Shown: positions 34,295 to 43,883, numbered from the stretch's first letter. The stretch is DNA of 64,000 nucleotides from Alcaligenes sp. SDU_A2 (GCF_038237375.1 NZ_CP151273.1:1860001-1924000), one strand, 5' to 3'. The notes: generated by a model not told the origin, from the letters alone. Program-made: numbers and translations.

Positions 34295-36309
34295 TTTTTT
34301 GTTGGATACCAGTCAATCGTGATTTCCGGACGAATCACGTTCATCTTGGGCTGATTGTTGACAAAGTCGTCTGGGTAATAGCCGACATGTCGCGCCCCTC
34401 TTGCCGTCAGTGCATTGAGCCAGCCGGCCACCAGGCGGGAGTCCAGCGGACGGGATGGCTGACCCTGGCCGGGCCAATCTACGGATTGCACTTCGAACAC
34501 GGTGCGGCGCAGGCCTTCTGGGTGGCTGGCCACCGTATCGACCAGCTCGTTCAGCCAGGTCACGGCATGCTGATCGTGGATGTCTTCCATGCGGGGCATG
34601 GCCATCACGGCAGTCCAGTCGTAGGCTTGCAGGAAATCGTTCAGGTTCTGGGCGAACCACTGTTCGCTCTGGGGCTGCAGAACCGGCAGGGCATACATAT
34701 TGCGGGCTGTGCTGATCTGTGGGCCGCGCTGCTTGCGCACGCGATCCGCCAGCTCCCGGGTCAGGTCGATCAGGGCTTGTGACTTAAAGCGCGTCCAGCG
34801 CTCAAGCTGCTCGGGATTGGCGCGTATGGCCCCTATGTCCCTGCCAAAACCGGCTTTTTCGTAGGCGTCCAAGGCGGCGGGCGAGGCATCTTCAAAGTCG
34901 GTCAGGGTGGCATCGTCATGGAACACGACACCAAAGAAGATGGCGCTGCGTCCCAGGTCTTCGTACAGATCGCCCATGATCTGGCGGGTGCGCGGGTCAA
35001 AGGGGGACAGGCGGCGGTAGCCTTGCGTGGGCAGGGAAGGCGCGCTGCCGTCGGCATGCCATTGCAGCACGCGTTGCGCCGGCTCGGACGTGTCGATGGC
35101 AAGCACGGGCATCCATGCAAAGACATTGACGTGGGCGCGCGAACTTAATTGCCAGGCCGTGCGGTTGAACAGGTCGGCGCGCATGGGCAGGTGGCGGTTG
35201 GGGAAGTAGACCGAGCGCACCAGGCCATCGCCTGTGGGGTCGGCGAAGGCTTGCAGATAGACACTACGTGGTTTCAGGTCTGCGATGCGTTGCACCAGGG
35301 CGCTCAAGTTACGCTCCATCTGTGCCGGATCGGGGTCGTACACATAGTCCAGATCCACATGCACCACGCGTTCGGCCTCACGGTCTTCACGGGCGGTGAT
35401 AAAGCCTGCAAAGGTGCTGATGTCCGGATCGTTATCCACCAGATAGCGCGGCATGTTCATCAGGTCGTGGACATTGGCCACGCCGTCGGTCAGTGTCAGG
35501 GCCATCTGGTAGCCTTCTTCTTCCAGGATCTTCAGACCCAGACCGCTGATCCGGCCATAGGGCCAGACCCAGACGCGCGGCGTTTTGCCGGCATGTTGTT
35601 TGACCCGGGCACTGATGGCGCGCACATCCTCGCGAAAGCGGGCGGTGTACTCGGCATCGGTTTCGTAGCGTTTCTGATCGGTCAGGTAGCGATGGGCGGC
35701 GGCGACCGGCTGGATATTGCCTTGTGGATTGGCAATGGCACCGTAGTGCATGTTTTGTGTGTGCGCACCAACTTCCACCAGGCCGGAGCGGGCCATTTCT
35801 TCGACTTGCGTCCAGTGCAGAAAGCGGTTGCGTTCAGTGAGCAGACCGCCAAAGTCCACTTTCTGATTGTCCGGGGTGTCCAGCCATTTGCCGACCGGAG
35901 CCAGCAAGGCATGCCAGTTATAGGCTTTGAGCAGCGGGAAGACACGGGTATAGAAGCTTTGGTAGCCGTCGTCAAAAGACAGCAGCACTGCTTTTTCGGG
36001 CAAGGGCTCCAGGCCCTGGCGGGCACGCAGGATCTGTTCTACGCTGACCGGCACATAGTTGTTTTCCTGCAGCCAGGAAAACTGCTGGCGCAGATGTTCG
36101 GTGCTGACGCTGAGATAGGCCTGGTTGGGGTCGCGGTCTTCGACGTCGTGATAGGCGATGATGAGCAGTTCATCGTTGCGCCAGGCTTGTTCCTGTTGTT
36201 CGATACGGCGCTGCTCGGGCGGCACGTACCGGGCCGGCGGGCTGACGCTGCAGGCGGATAAAAGAGTGCTGAAGGCCAGCATCAGAAGGGTCAGGATTCG
36301 AGTGATCAT
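34291..36309 (-). CDS. pgaB: Poly-beta-1,6-N-acetylglucosamine N-deacetylase/hydrolase PgaB
   Basis: The 672-residue outer-membrane lipoprotein has lipobox LSAC (Cys 20). The N-terminal NodB-type deacetylase shows ELLIIAYHDVEDRDPN, the metal aspartate pair in VLLSFDDGYQSFYTRVFPLL and VWVWPYGRISGLG. The C-terminal half (from about residue 310) is the GH153 hydrolase-like barrel (VVHVDLDYVYDPDP, NVFAWMPVLAID, WTAVMAMPRMEDI). It removes acetyl groups so that the polymer can be exported by PgaA. It lies 12 bases after pgaA. Confidence 0.95.
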   Translation of the reverse strand: MITRILTLLMLAFSTLLSACSVSPPARYVPPEQRRIEQQEQAWRNDELLIIAYHDVEDRDPNQAYLSVSTEHLRQQFSWLQENNYVPVSVEQILRARQGLEPLPEKAVLLSFDDGYQSFYTRVFPLLKAYNWHALLAPVGKWLDTPDNQKVDFGGLLTERNRFLHWTQVEEMARSGLVEVGAHTQNMHYGAIANPQGNIQPVAAAHRYLTDQKRYETDAEYTARFREDVRAISARVKQHAGKTPRVWVWPYGRISGLGLKILEEEGYQMALTLTDGVANVHDLMNMPRYLVDNDPDISTFAGFITAREDREAERVVHVDLDYVYDPDPAQMERNLSALVQRIADLKPRSVYLQAFADPTGDGLVRSVYFPNRHLPMRADLFNRTAWQLSSRAHVNVFAWMPVLAIDTSEPAQRVLQWHADGSAPSLPTQGYRRLSPFDPRTRQIMGDLYEDLGRSAIFFGVVFHDDATLTDFEDASPAALDAYEKAGFGRDIGAIRANPEQLERWTRFKSQALIDLTRELADRVRKQRGPQISTARNMYALPVLQPQSEQWFAQNLNDFLQAYDWTAVMAMPRMEDIHDQHAVTWLNELVDTVASHPEGLRRTVFEVQSVDWPGQGQPSRPLDSRLVAGWLNALTARGARHVGYYPDDFVNNQPKMNVIRPEITIDWYPTKK

Positions 36310-36321
36310 TGTCGTGGCCGC

Positions 36322-38805
36322 TTAGAATTTGATCTTGAGTTCAACCATGCCGCTGTACTGCTGTTCGCGTTGGCCGTCATAGGGGCGGGACAGCGCTTGC
36401 AGGCGCAGGCCCACTTCCAGGTTGCGATCGTGCTGGTAATTCAGTTCGTAGGTGGCCGCGCCGACGGCACCACTGCCGTAGCCGCTTTGGTGGTGTATGC
36501 CCACGCCTAGCGTCAGCGCCTGGGTCAGACGCTCGTCGTAGTGCTGGTAGATCAGGTGTTCCAGGCGCAGGGCCGGCACCGCCATGTATTCGCGCCGTGG
36601 GCTGTAGTAAGGTCTGTCTTCGTCTTTGTTGCCGGAAGCCCAGAGTTCCAGCTGGGCGTCGGCCTTGATGCGCGGGCTGGTGTAGATGCGTTGGTTGCCG
36701 GTGATCTGCAGGCTCTGGCGTACGTTGTCGTCAGAAAACTTTGTCGCGGTGTAGGCGGCTTGCACCCACTGCTCGGGGCCGTTTTGCCAGCGCAGCCGCA
36801 CTTGTCCCTGGTTGGCCGTGATGCCGGCGGCCAGGGCGCGATTCGGGATATCCAGGGTGCGATAGTCCAGGGTGCCGCCGATGCTCCAGTGATCGCTCAG
36901 CTCGTGATCGACCTGCAGGCTAGCTCCCATCTTGTTGCCCTGACCCCAGTTCTGGTTGTTGATCGTCAACAGCGATTGCCAGTCGCGACCGCGGTATTCC
37001 AGGCCGGCTCCCTGCCAGTTCACGTTGTGTCCAAGTTCGTCGCTGGTATCCAGATGTCCGGCCAATGCGGTGACGCGCCAGTTGTAGTCGATGGGGGCGC
37101 TGTACCATTGCGCCTCGGTGCGGATGCCGTCATTGCCCGAGACATCTCCGCCGTTGCTTGTTTCAAAGCCGCTGCGCAGGATCAGTTCGTTCTTGCGGTA
37201 GGACTGCCAGTCTTTTTCCAGTTCCGCGACCCGCATATTGGTGGGGTAGTGCTCTTTGGCATACGCCAATAGCTCTTCTGCCTGGCGGTATTCGCGCAAT
37301 TCCAGAGCGGTCTGGGCCTGACTGATGATGACGTCTTCTTGGCGTGGCGCGTAGGTTTCGGCAATCTTCAGATTGTGTTCGGCCGCCCTTGGCATGTCCG
37401 ACATGCGCAGGGCATCGGCCAGCGGCACACGCAGGTTCACGTTGCCCGGAGCCTGTGCGCTGGCCTTGGCCAGATTTTCGCGCGCGTCCTTGAGCAGGCC
37501 CGTATAGGTGTAGAGCGAATTTTTCAAGATCAGGGCGTCGGTATACCCTGGGTTGGGCTGCGGTATCGGATTGCCGCGCAGCCGACGGGTGGCGGGTGTG
37601 TCCTTTTCCATGCGCTCGGCCAGTGCCAGTGCCTGATCCTCATGGCCAGACTCCAGCAAGGAAAAGGCCAATCCGGTTTGATAGCGTGTGCGTGTTTTTT
37701 CGTCCAGCGACGGTTCGGCCAGCGCCTGCTCGTAGCTGGATACAGCTTGATCGGGATGACGGGCGCGCAGTTGCAGGGCCCCTAGTGAGGCGTAGGCATA
37801 GCCTGGGTACTGGGCAGCGCGTTCGGGGGCGGTGTCTACCGTAGAGGGGGCGTCCTCGCGAGCGTCTACTGCGATCAGGCGGTCCCCGCGGATGCGGCGG
37901 GCGAAAGCCGGGTTGCCCAGAAAGCTGGCGCTGTCGGCCAGCTTGTCTTGCAGCGCAATGGCCCGGTTGGCGACCAGAAAACGTTCGGGCAGCGTGCGTG
38001 TGGGCTGGGGAGACAGCCGGGTCAGTTCAGCGGCATAGTCGGCTTGACGGTCGGCCTGGTCTGCGTTTGAGAAGATGCCGGGATGTTGCGTTTGCCATTC
38101 CATCGCCTGGCGGTGCAGACCGGCGGCATGCAGGGACTGGTCATAGTCCCGGATGACATCGGTTTTGTCTGGCTGGGCGGCCAGGGCGTCCTGGCTGACG
38201 CGCAAGGCTTCATAGTTCTGGCCGGCAGCGCGGTAGATGTAGCTGCGCGTCAGTAGGTAATTGGTGTTCTGGCGCGTGGCCGGTTGCAGTTGCTGAGCGC
38301 AGCTCAAGGCCTGGGCGGTCAGTCCGGCATCGGCCAGGCTCATGCACAGGCCCATCGTAAAGGCAGCTTGCTGCGGAAAGCGCCGCATTCCTTCCCGATA
38401 CAGGTTTTGGGCCGGTATCCATTGGCGCGCATCTTTGTGGGCGCGTGCCGTCAGCAGCAAGACATCGGCCGGCAAAGGCTGGCTGGTCGGCCAGCTTTCG
38501 TACAGACGGATGACCTCTTGCGGTTGGCCTGCCCAGGCGTGAATGCGCATCAGATCAAGCTGGACGCGCGTATCTTGCGGATGTTCTTGCCGGTACTGCT
38601 GCAAACCCGCGATGGCGGATTGGTACTGGCCTTGGCGGGCCTGCTTGATCCAATCCTCGTAGGAGGCGGCATGCAAGCTGGTGCTGCACGCGGTCAGGAC
38701 CAGTAGGGTGAAGGAATCCAGCCAGAACCGGCGCAGAAACGAGGTTCTGGCTGGAAAGCGGCTGACGTTTGATGTGACACGCCTTTTTATTGATCGCCTG
38801 GACAC
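36322..38805 (-). CDS. pgaA: Poly-beta-1,6-N-acetylglucosamine export porin PgaA
   Basis: The 827-residue protein has an N-terminal signal region, a long TPR superhelix (about 45-510, repeats such as QYPGYAYASLGALQLRARHP) and a C-terminal outer-membrane beta-barrel ending in YSGMVELKIKF with terminal phenylalanine. PgaA is the outer-membrane exit for partly deacetylated polymer. A longish basic N-terminus before the signal segment (MSRRSIKRRVTSNVSRFPAR) suggests a later start is possible. It is the first gene of pgaABCD; the 180 bases upstream to the tRNA promoter showed no clear promoter. Confidence 0.93.
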   Translation of the reverse strand: MSRRSIKRRVTSNVSRFPARTSFLRRFWLDSFTLLVLTACSTSLHAASYEDWIKQARQGQYQSAIAGLQQYRQEHPQDTRVQLDLMRIHAWAGQPQEVIRLYESWPTSQPLPADVLLLTARAHKDARQWIPAQNLYREGMRRFPQQAAFTMGLCMSLADAGLTAQALSCAQQLQPATRQNTNYLLTRSYIYRAAGQNYEALRVSQDALAAQPDKTDVIRDYDQSLHAAGLHRQAMEWQTQHPGIFSNADQADRQADYAAELTRLSPQPTRTLPERFLVANRAIALQDKLADSASFLGNPAFARRIRGDRLIAVDAREDAPSTVDTAPERAAQYPGYAYASLGALQLRARHPDQAVSSYEQALAEPSLDEKTRTRYQTGLAFSLLESGHEDQALALAERMEKDTPATRRLRGNPIPQPNPGYTDALILKNSLYTYTGLLKDARENLAKASAQAPGNVNLRVPLADALRMSDMPRAAEHNLKIAETYAPRQEDVIISQAQTALELREYRQAEELLAYAKEHYPTNMRVAELEKDWQSYRKNELILRSGFETSNGGDVSGNDGIRTEAQWYSAPIDYNWRVTALAGHLDTSDELGHNVNWQGAGLEYRGRDWQSLLTINNQNWGQGNKMGASLQVDHELSDHWSIGGTLDYRTLDIPNRALAAGITANQGQVRLRWQNGPEQWVQAAYTATKFSDDNVRQSLQITGNQRIYTSPRIKADAQLELWASGNKDEDRPYYSPRREYMAVPALRLEHLIYQHYDERLTQALTLGVGIHHQSGYGSGAVGAATYELNYQHDRNLEVGLRLQALSRPYDGQREQQYSGMVELKIKF

Positions 38806-38986
38806 TTCTCATCCCCTGGTTATTTGTATATACTCCTGCCCACTGTTTGTTACTGAGCGGTCAGAAGGGTCTTGAGGGGTATCCTAGGAGCCTGGGTCTT
38901 TGCCAGTAATTGGCCTTTTGATGTAAACCATCTGGTTTTTTGTAGTAAGCCACTTGGCCTAAGCAAAACGCTTTTTAAAAAAAAGC

Positions 38987-39015
38987 TTGCACAACAAAAA
39001 AAACAGGGTTATAGT
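38987..39015 (+). promoter_or_regulatory. Promoter of tRNA-Pro
   Basis: TTGCAC and TATAGT are separated by exactly 17 bases within an A-rich stretch. The predicted start near 39022 is a few bases before the mature tRNA. Confidence 0.8.
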
Positions 39016-39025
39016 TTAATTCTTT

Positions 39026-39102
<77 letters not shown>

Positions 39103-39109
39103 AATTATC

Positions 39110-39144
39110 AAAAAAGCCTTCAGCGATTTGCTGAAGGCTTTTTT
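39110..39144 (+). terminator. Terminator of tRNA-Pro
   Basis: A perfect 15-bp stem, AAAAAAGCCTTCAGC and GCTGAAGGCTTTTTT, has a five-base loop and ends in a T run. It starts 7 bases after the tRNA. Confidence 0.95.
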
Positions 39145-39531
39145 GTTTTTTGTGCCGCCTTTTTGGCCTAAGCCATCGGACTAGGCCATTTGGCGACGAG
39201 CTGGGTACAGGCGTTACGATTGGTGTGTTTTTAGTTGCGATTGCCATTTATTGGCGCAGCTACGCATTGTTCATGAAGGGCAAACCGATCCATAAGGCGT
39301 TGATCCATTGTTTTTGCCTTCAAGAATCCGTTCACTGTATACGAGTGCATCGAAATGATGCCTTCGTCTGGGATCATGTGTTTCAAATCATGAATTCAAA
39401 CACAAGGGTGTGCGCAGCCGCTGTCCAGGGTATGGTGGACGTCAGGGTAACTTTTGCGGACGACAATCCCTCTTATGAGCGTTGCGACTCTCTATCATGG
39501 CGTGGACTCAATAACGCAACAGGAATACCCC
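39145..39531. other. 387-base stretch without a recognised gene
   Basis: Between the tRNA terminator and the small thioredoxin-fold gene no frame looks genuine, and no repeat, tRNA-like or attachment site copy of the tRNA 3' end was found. The base composition is more AT-rich than the genes around it. It may hold the promoter of the next gene. Confidence 0.5.
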
Positions 39532-39765
39532 ATGATTCAGGTTACTTTATTCCACGATGGCTGTAGCATCTGCCTGGGCATCGAGTCCAGTATGGCAGCG
39601 GTATTTGCCACGCCCTTGCATCACTACGAATCGGTCAATCTGGCGCTGCAATCGGAACGAGGAGCCGACGCAAAGGCCTTGGGCATTACACGCCTGCCTT
39701 CGTTGGTCATTGATGGCCGGGTGCTCAGGCTGGAGGATCATTCGCCCATCGAGCATTACGCCTGA
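39532..39765 (+). CDS. Small thioredoxin-fold (glutaredoxin-like) protein
   Basis: The 77-residue protein starts MIQVTLFHDGCSICLGIESS, with a CSIC redox pair after the first strand. It ends with a cis-proline strand RLPSLVIDGRVLRLED, the minimal thioredoxin/glutaredoxin pattern. ATG 39532 follows an AGGAA site and opens at the first beta strand; the open frame upstream would add 26 residues with no fold meaning. Substrate and partner are unknown. It stands alone, convergent with the spermidine-synthase-like gene. Confidence 0.72.
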   Translation: MIQVTLFHDGCSICLGIESSMAAVFATPLHHYESVNLALQSERGADAKALGITRLPSLVIDGRVLRLEDHSPIEHYA

Positions 39766-39853
39766 TGCGAGGCAGCTTGGTCGACTTAGGCGGGTAAACC
39801 GGCTGCTCGCAGGTATCGGCGGCGGTTCTGGTCGCAGGGCTCAGAACACCGCG

Positions 39854-40753
39854 TTAATCACGCAGCACATTTGCGCCGTTTGCTGGCTTTTTGATCGATG
39901 AGAAACGGGCCAGGGCCTGGTCCGAATCGATACCCAGGCGCGCCAGATGCGATTGCCAGGTTCGGGCGTTGTTGGTCAGGACGGCAGTTTCGGGTAGGGT
40001 TTTATTGCTTGCGATAATGACCCGGTTACCGGATTCCAGGTTGAAAAAATCACCAAATACCGCTGCGTAGGTAGCGGATTCGTGTTCATACAGTTCGCTG
40101 TTTGTGAAGGTATTGGCCACGACTACGGCACCGGGGGCAAGAATGGCGCGTACATGCTGCAGAAATTCGAGCGTCATCAGGTGTTTGGGCACGTAGTCCA
40201 CATCAAAGGCGTCCAGCATCACCATATCGTATCGAGTGCCTTCCCGTGCTGCGCGCTCTACGTAATTGCGTCCGTCTTCCAGAAAAAGGCGTTGTCGGGG
40301 ACCGGGCCGGTAGCCGAAATAGCGTTGGGCGACGGTGCCTACGGCGGGGTCGATTTCGACCGAGTCGATGATGGCGTCCGGCAGAGCTTTGGCCAGTGCG
40401 TTTTGCAGACTGGCTCCGCCCAGGCCGATGATTAGAATGTGCTTTGGCTCCGGGTTCACGTACAACGCCGTCATCATCATCTGCGTGTAGTCAAAGACCA
40501 GTTGCTCGGGGTGGGTGAGACTCATGCACGTCTGGCGGCCCAGGTCATTGATCGAGTTGAAATTCATGCACCGTTCGTCCTGCTCCTCGAAAACCAGCAG
40601 CGTGCCGAACCGGGAGGGTTCGCTGTGCAGCAATACAGGCGTGTTTTTGGCCGGCACAAGCCACAGTGCGGCGGCCAGCAGCGCGATCAGGGCTATGCCG
40701 AGGCCGATATGACGCAGAGAAAAAACGCGGGGGCTGGGGCTAGGGCGTGTCAT
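39854..40753 (-). CDS. Membrane-anchored spermidine-synthase-like methyltransferase-fold protein
   Basis: The 299-residue product has one N-terminal membrane helix (HIGLGIALIALLAAALWLVP) and then a polyamine synthase-type Rossmann domain: ILIIGLGGASLQNALAKAL (SAM loop), DSVEIDPAVGTVAQRYFG, LEDGRNYVERAAREG and YDMVMLDAFDVDYVPKHLMT. The membrane anchor and the absence of a speD neighbour argue against ordinary spermidine synthesis. ATG 40753 is chosen because the upstream 50 residues in the open frame are Pro/Arg-rich and overlap the gene before it. It overlaps the SUMF1 gene by 14 bases, so the two probably act together. Confidence 0.75.
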   Translation of the reverse strand: MTRPSPSPRVFSLRHIGLGIALIALLAAALWLVPAKNTPVLLHSEPSRFGTLLVFEEQDERCMNFNSINDLGRQTCMSLTHPEQLVFDYTQMMMTALYVNPEPKHILIIGLGGASLQNALAKALPDAIIDSVEIDPAVGTVAQRYFGYRPGPRQRLFLEDGRNYVERAAREGTRYDMVMLDAFDVDYVPKHLMTLEFLQHVRAILAPGAVVVANTFTNSELYEHESATYAAVFGDFFNLESGNRVIIASNKTLPETAVLTNNARTWQSHLARLGIDSDQALARFSSIKKPANGANVLRD

Positions 40754-41711
40754 CTGGCGTATCAGGGGTAGCCGCCGACTGCACAGAGGCTTGGTCGAAA
40801 GCCACAGGCAGGGCGGGCATGGGCCTGGGTGGCGTTCCGATGCCATCGCCGGTTTTGGCGGTGGCCACGCAGCGCGCGGTGGCGTTGGCCATATAGACGG
40901 CACCCTGGGCTTGTTTACGCAGCCGCTCCAGGTGCGGCAGGGTTTGGATCAGCTCTTCGGACAAGGCGGGTGTGCTGCCCCGGGTCGGGATGGTCTCGAA
41001 GGGGGAGTGACTGGTGTCGCTGCCTCCTTTGAAAATCCGTTCGTTGGTCGGATCGCGTTCGGGGTCGGCAATCACCCATTCGTACAGACCGTTGGCCATA
41101 TCCTGGATGCCCAGCGGATTAGGCGGGAAAGAGGCGATCTCGTGCCGGAGCTGGCCTGAGCTGGCGACTCCTTGTTCGGGAAGGTTGCGCCCAGGTTGCC
41201 ATTGTCCGTTGTCGGTCGCCCAAGGCGTTGCCAGGCCCCGACTGCGGGCCGCATATTCCCATTCTGCTTCGGTGGGCAGGCGCATGGCCAGTCCCTGCTG
41301 CTGCCCCAACCAGATACAAAATGCCTGCGCTTCGTGATAGGGCATGTCGGCCGGGTGCAGGGCATCGTTTTTTTGGGGTTGCCAGCGTGGCGCGCGCTGG
41401 GTCTGCGCCAGAAAGCGGTCGTACAGACGGTTGCTTGCTTCGGTTTTCATGATGGCAAAGGCGCTGACGGTGACAGGATAAGGCGGCAGGGTATCCAGGG
41501 CTTGGGTGCCTGTCCATGCTGTGCTGATCTGGCCGTCCGGGGCGCGCCAGGCCACTTGGAAGTTGCCGGCCAGGAAAGAGCCACCTTCCACACGTATCAG
41601 TTCCGGCGATGCCTGCGGCTTGTCCGGTAGGCCGTAAAAGACGGCCAATACCAGCGCTGTTGCTGCCAGTATAGATCCGCTCATCCAAAGGGGAGTGTGA
41701 CGCACGTGCAA
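40740..41711 (-). CDS. Exported SUMF1/formylglycine-generating-enzyme-like protein
   Basis: The 323-residue protein has an N-terminal membrane or signal segment (about 8-28) and an FGE/SUMF1 domain: IRVEGGSFLAGNF, YPVTVSAFAIMKTEASNRLY, PYHEAQAFCIWLGQQQGLAM, RLPTEAEWEYAARSRG and DMANGLYEWVIAD. The C-terminal family end is ATARCVA. The active-site cysteine pair of true formylglycine-generating enzymes was not seen, so it may be a binding or structural member. It is followed by a Pro-rich tail. The downstream spermidine-synthase-like gene overlaps it. Confidence 0.8.
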   Translation of the reverse strand: MHVRHTPLWMSGSILAATALVLAVFYGLPDKPQASPELIRVEGGSFLAGNFQVAWRAPDGQISTAWTGTQALDTLPPYPVTVSAFAIMKTEASNRLYDRFLAQTQRAPRWQPQKNDALHPADMPYHEAQAFCIWLGQQQGLAMRLPTEAEWEYAARSRGLATPWATDNGQWQPGRNLPEQGVASSGQLRHEIASFPPNPLGIQDMANGLYEWVIADPERDPTNERIFKGGSDTSHSPFETIPTRGSTPALSEELIQTLPHLERLRKQAQGAVYMANATARCVATAKTGDGIGTPPRPMPALPVAFDQASVQSAATPDTPDDTP

Positions 41712-41806
41712 TTCCTGTAGTCCGTATCCGGCCTGAAGGCGGGACGCAGGCTGTATTGTAGGGGATTTGCACTGACCGGTCGGGCCGCAGCCGTCTTATT
41801 CGGTGT

Positions 41807-42010
41807 TTAGATGAATAGCTCGGATTCCGGGCAGGCCTGACGCAGATGGCCCAGGCAAAATTCGATGGCTGATTGCCGTATTTGTGCAATGGTCCAGGTG
41901 TCGGGCTCGCCAGCTGGAGCGGGCAGTACCGCCAGCAGGCGCAATTGCGGGCCGGCGCTCAGGTGAACGGTCAATTGTTGATCCTGGATGCTGAACGAAT
42001 GCAGCTGCAT
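41807..42010 (-). CDS. Hypothetical 67-residue protein
   Basis: The frame starts MQLHSFSIQDQQLTVHLSAG and ends CPESELFI; composition is that of a small soluble acidic protein. No family is recognised and no good ribosome site precedes the ATG at 42010. It fills the space upstream of the SUMF1 gene on the same strand. It could be real or a chance frame. Confidence 0.35.
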   Translation of the reverse strand: MQLHSFSIQDQQLTVHLSAGPQLRLLAVLPAPAGEPDTWTIAQIRQSAIEFCLGHLRQACPESELFI

Positions 42011-42171
42011 GGAGAGGGGCCTTTACAAGATATGCGTAGTGCGCAGCTTGTTCCCCGTGACGTCAAATAATCGTTCAGTACATGATGATCCGTGCCTGTC
42101 CTGGTGGCGGTGTTTGCCAGGTGCTGGATAGGCAGGTTCAAGAATCCGGCACGCAGGTGGCCGTCGGATTT

Positions 42172-42195
42172 AAAAAAACGGCCCAAAGGCCGTTT
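42172..42195 (-). terminator. Terminator of the 68-residue coiled-coil gene
   Basis: Arms AAACGGCC and GGCCGTTT with a four-base loop are followed, on the minus strand, by seven U. It overlaps the stop codon of the gene ending at 42194 and supports that gene being real. Confidence 0.8.
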
Positions 42196-42400
42196 ACTTG
42201 CGTGTTGTTTTCTTGAGGTCGTCGAGTTCTTTACGCAGGGCCAGGACTTCGTCATTGAGTTGGCCGATAAGGCTCATCTGGCTTTGGTACATTTCGACTA
42301 GCGGGTGGTAGCTCATGCCACGGCTGGTCAGCTCGCGACACAAGGCGCTCAGCCCGGTGCCGGCGCGCTTGGTCAACGTGGCCATCTTCCTGTGATCCAT
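42194..42400 (-). CDS. Small coiled-coil protein of unknown function
   Basis: The 68-residue product has a mostly helical look, with a C-terminal coiled coil (MSLIGQLNDEVLALRKELDD, then LKKTTRK) after RELTSRGMSYHPLVEMYQSQ. No family was recognised. The start is either ATG 42400 or ATG 42385, which has AGGAAG before it. A strong terminator at its 3' end supports expression as a single gene. Confidence 0.55.
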   Translation of the reverse strand: MDHRKMATLTKRAGTGLSALCRELTSRGMSYHPLVEMYQSQMSLIGQLNDEVLALRKELDDLKKTTRK

Positions 42401-42515
42401 ACGCCTGCGTCCTGATTGTTGGTTGATCGTGGACTACATCCTTTAACCATACCAAAATTCGATGACAGCTGTATTTTTTATTTACCTTTCTTGTCGAAAT
42501 AGGATTGTTGGGTCT

Positions 42516-43883
42516 TTAGCCGACCTGAAAGTTACCTTCCGGGTAGCGGATACGGCTGCGTTTGCGGGTGGCCAGGGTGTAGACCAGTGTCAGGGGACCC
42601 AGCCGCCCTGTGAACATCAGGACCATGATCAGGAATTGGCCCGGCATGGATAGCTTGTCGGTGATGCCGTGGCTCATGCCGGTGGTGCTCAGGGCCGAAG
42701 CTACCTCGAACAGAATGCTGACCAGCGGCAAGTCTTCGAGCAGTGTCAGCGCCAGCACTCCAGCAAAATACAGTGCGCCGGTAATCAGAAACAAAGCCAA
42801 TGCTTTTTGCACGGTTTCAGGGGCGACGGTACGTTCCATGAGCACGACTTCCTGGCGTTGCCGTATATAAGAGCGTACGGCGGCCAGCAGCACGATCAAG
42901 GTGCCGATCTTGATTCCCGAGGCTGTACTGAGCGAACCGCCGCCGATCAGCATGAGCAGGATCAGTATCAGTTGGGTGGGGTCGCGCAGGTATTGAACAT
43001 CCATTGTGGTGAACCCGGCGGTGCGGGTGGCTGCGCTTTGCATCCAGGCGGCCAGAGCCTGATCGCCCAGCCCTAGCATGCCCAGCGTCTTGGTATTGTT
43101 GGCCTCCAGTATCCACAGGGCGGCAAAGCCGATCAGGTTCAGCACTAGCGTGCCGATCAGAATCAGCTTGGTATAGGCCAGCAGCGTGTGCCAGCGTTTT
43201 TTCTGGCCCACATCGGCCAGCACCGAAAAACCGATGCCGCCCAGAATGATCAGGCCAGACAGCGTCATGACCACGGTGAAATCGCCCGAGATAGGCAATA
43301 GCGAATCGTGGAACAGGGAGTAGCCGGCATTGTTGAAAGCGGTGACCGCATGAAACAGGGCACGGTACAGCGCCGTGGTCCAGGGCATTTCGTTCAGCCA
43401 GCACAAAAACAGGATCAAGGCGGCGCTCAGTTCGATCAGGGCGGCGATTTTAAAGACATGCAGGGCGGTGCTGCGAATGCGCGACACGCTGGTCTGGTTA
43501 AAGGCTTCCAGGGCCAGGGCTTGCTGGTTGACACTGATGCGCTTGCGCATGGTGATGGCGGCAATGACGGCGAAAGTTACAAAGCCCATGCCGCCTATCT
43601 GCACCAGTACTGCCAGCGTGATCTGGCCGAAATGGGTCAGTTCAGAGGCCGGGTCCACCACGGTCAGGCCGGTGACCGTGACGGCCGAGGTCGCCATGAA
43701 CAAGGCCTCGAAAAAGCTCATGGGCTCGAACGCGGCCTGCGGCAGGCTCAAGACCAGGGCACCGATAAAAATCAGGACCAGAAAGCCCAGTGCCAGCACC
43801 AATGGCGGGCTGGCACTGAGAGTACGATTGCGTTGCACGGTCCCCGGCAGGCGGGGGATCAGGGTGGGCAGCCAGTTGCGCAT
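42516..43883 (-). CDS. ktrB: KtrB/TrkH-type potassium channel subunit
   Basis: The 455-residue membrane protein has four pore-loop repeats. Selectivity-filter segments include SAVTVTGLTVVDP near residue 68, AFNNAGYSLF near 193, AATRTAGFTTMD near 292 and ALSTTGMSHGIT near 410. This matches the TrkH/KtrB superfamily, and the length and paired RCK protein resemble Ktr more than Trk. It mediates potassium uptake, gated by the adjacent KtrA-like protein, 2 bases away. No promoter or terminator was assigned. Confidence 0.92.
   Translation of the reverse strand: MRNWLPTLIPRLPGTVQRNRTLSASPPLVLALGFLVLIFIGALVLSLPQAAFEPMSFFEALFMATSAVTVTGLTVVDPASELTHFGQITLAVLVQIGGMGFVTFAVIAAITMRKRISVNQQALALEAFNQTSVSRIRSTALHVFKIAALIELSAALILFLCWLNEMPWTTALYRALFHAVTAFNNAGYSLFHDSLLPISGDFTVVMTLSGLIILGGIGFSVLADVGQKKRWHTLLAYTKLILIGTLVLNLIGFAALWILEANNTKTLGMLGLGDQALAAWMQSAATRTAGFTTMDVQYLRDPTQLILILLMLIGGGSLSTASGIKIGTLIVLLAAVRSYIRQRQEVVLMERTVAPETVQKALALFLITGALYFAGVLALTLLEDLPLVSILFEVASALSTTGMSHGITDKLSMPGQFLIMVLMFTGRLGPLTLVYTLATRKRSRIRYPEGNFQVG

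Noticed and set aside
35149-36261. A 370-codon plus-strand frame opposite pgaB.
   Set aside because: Shadow of pgaB, which is well supported by its catalytic motifs and its operon.
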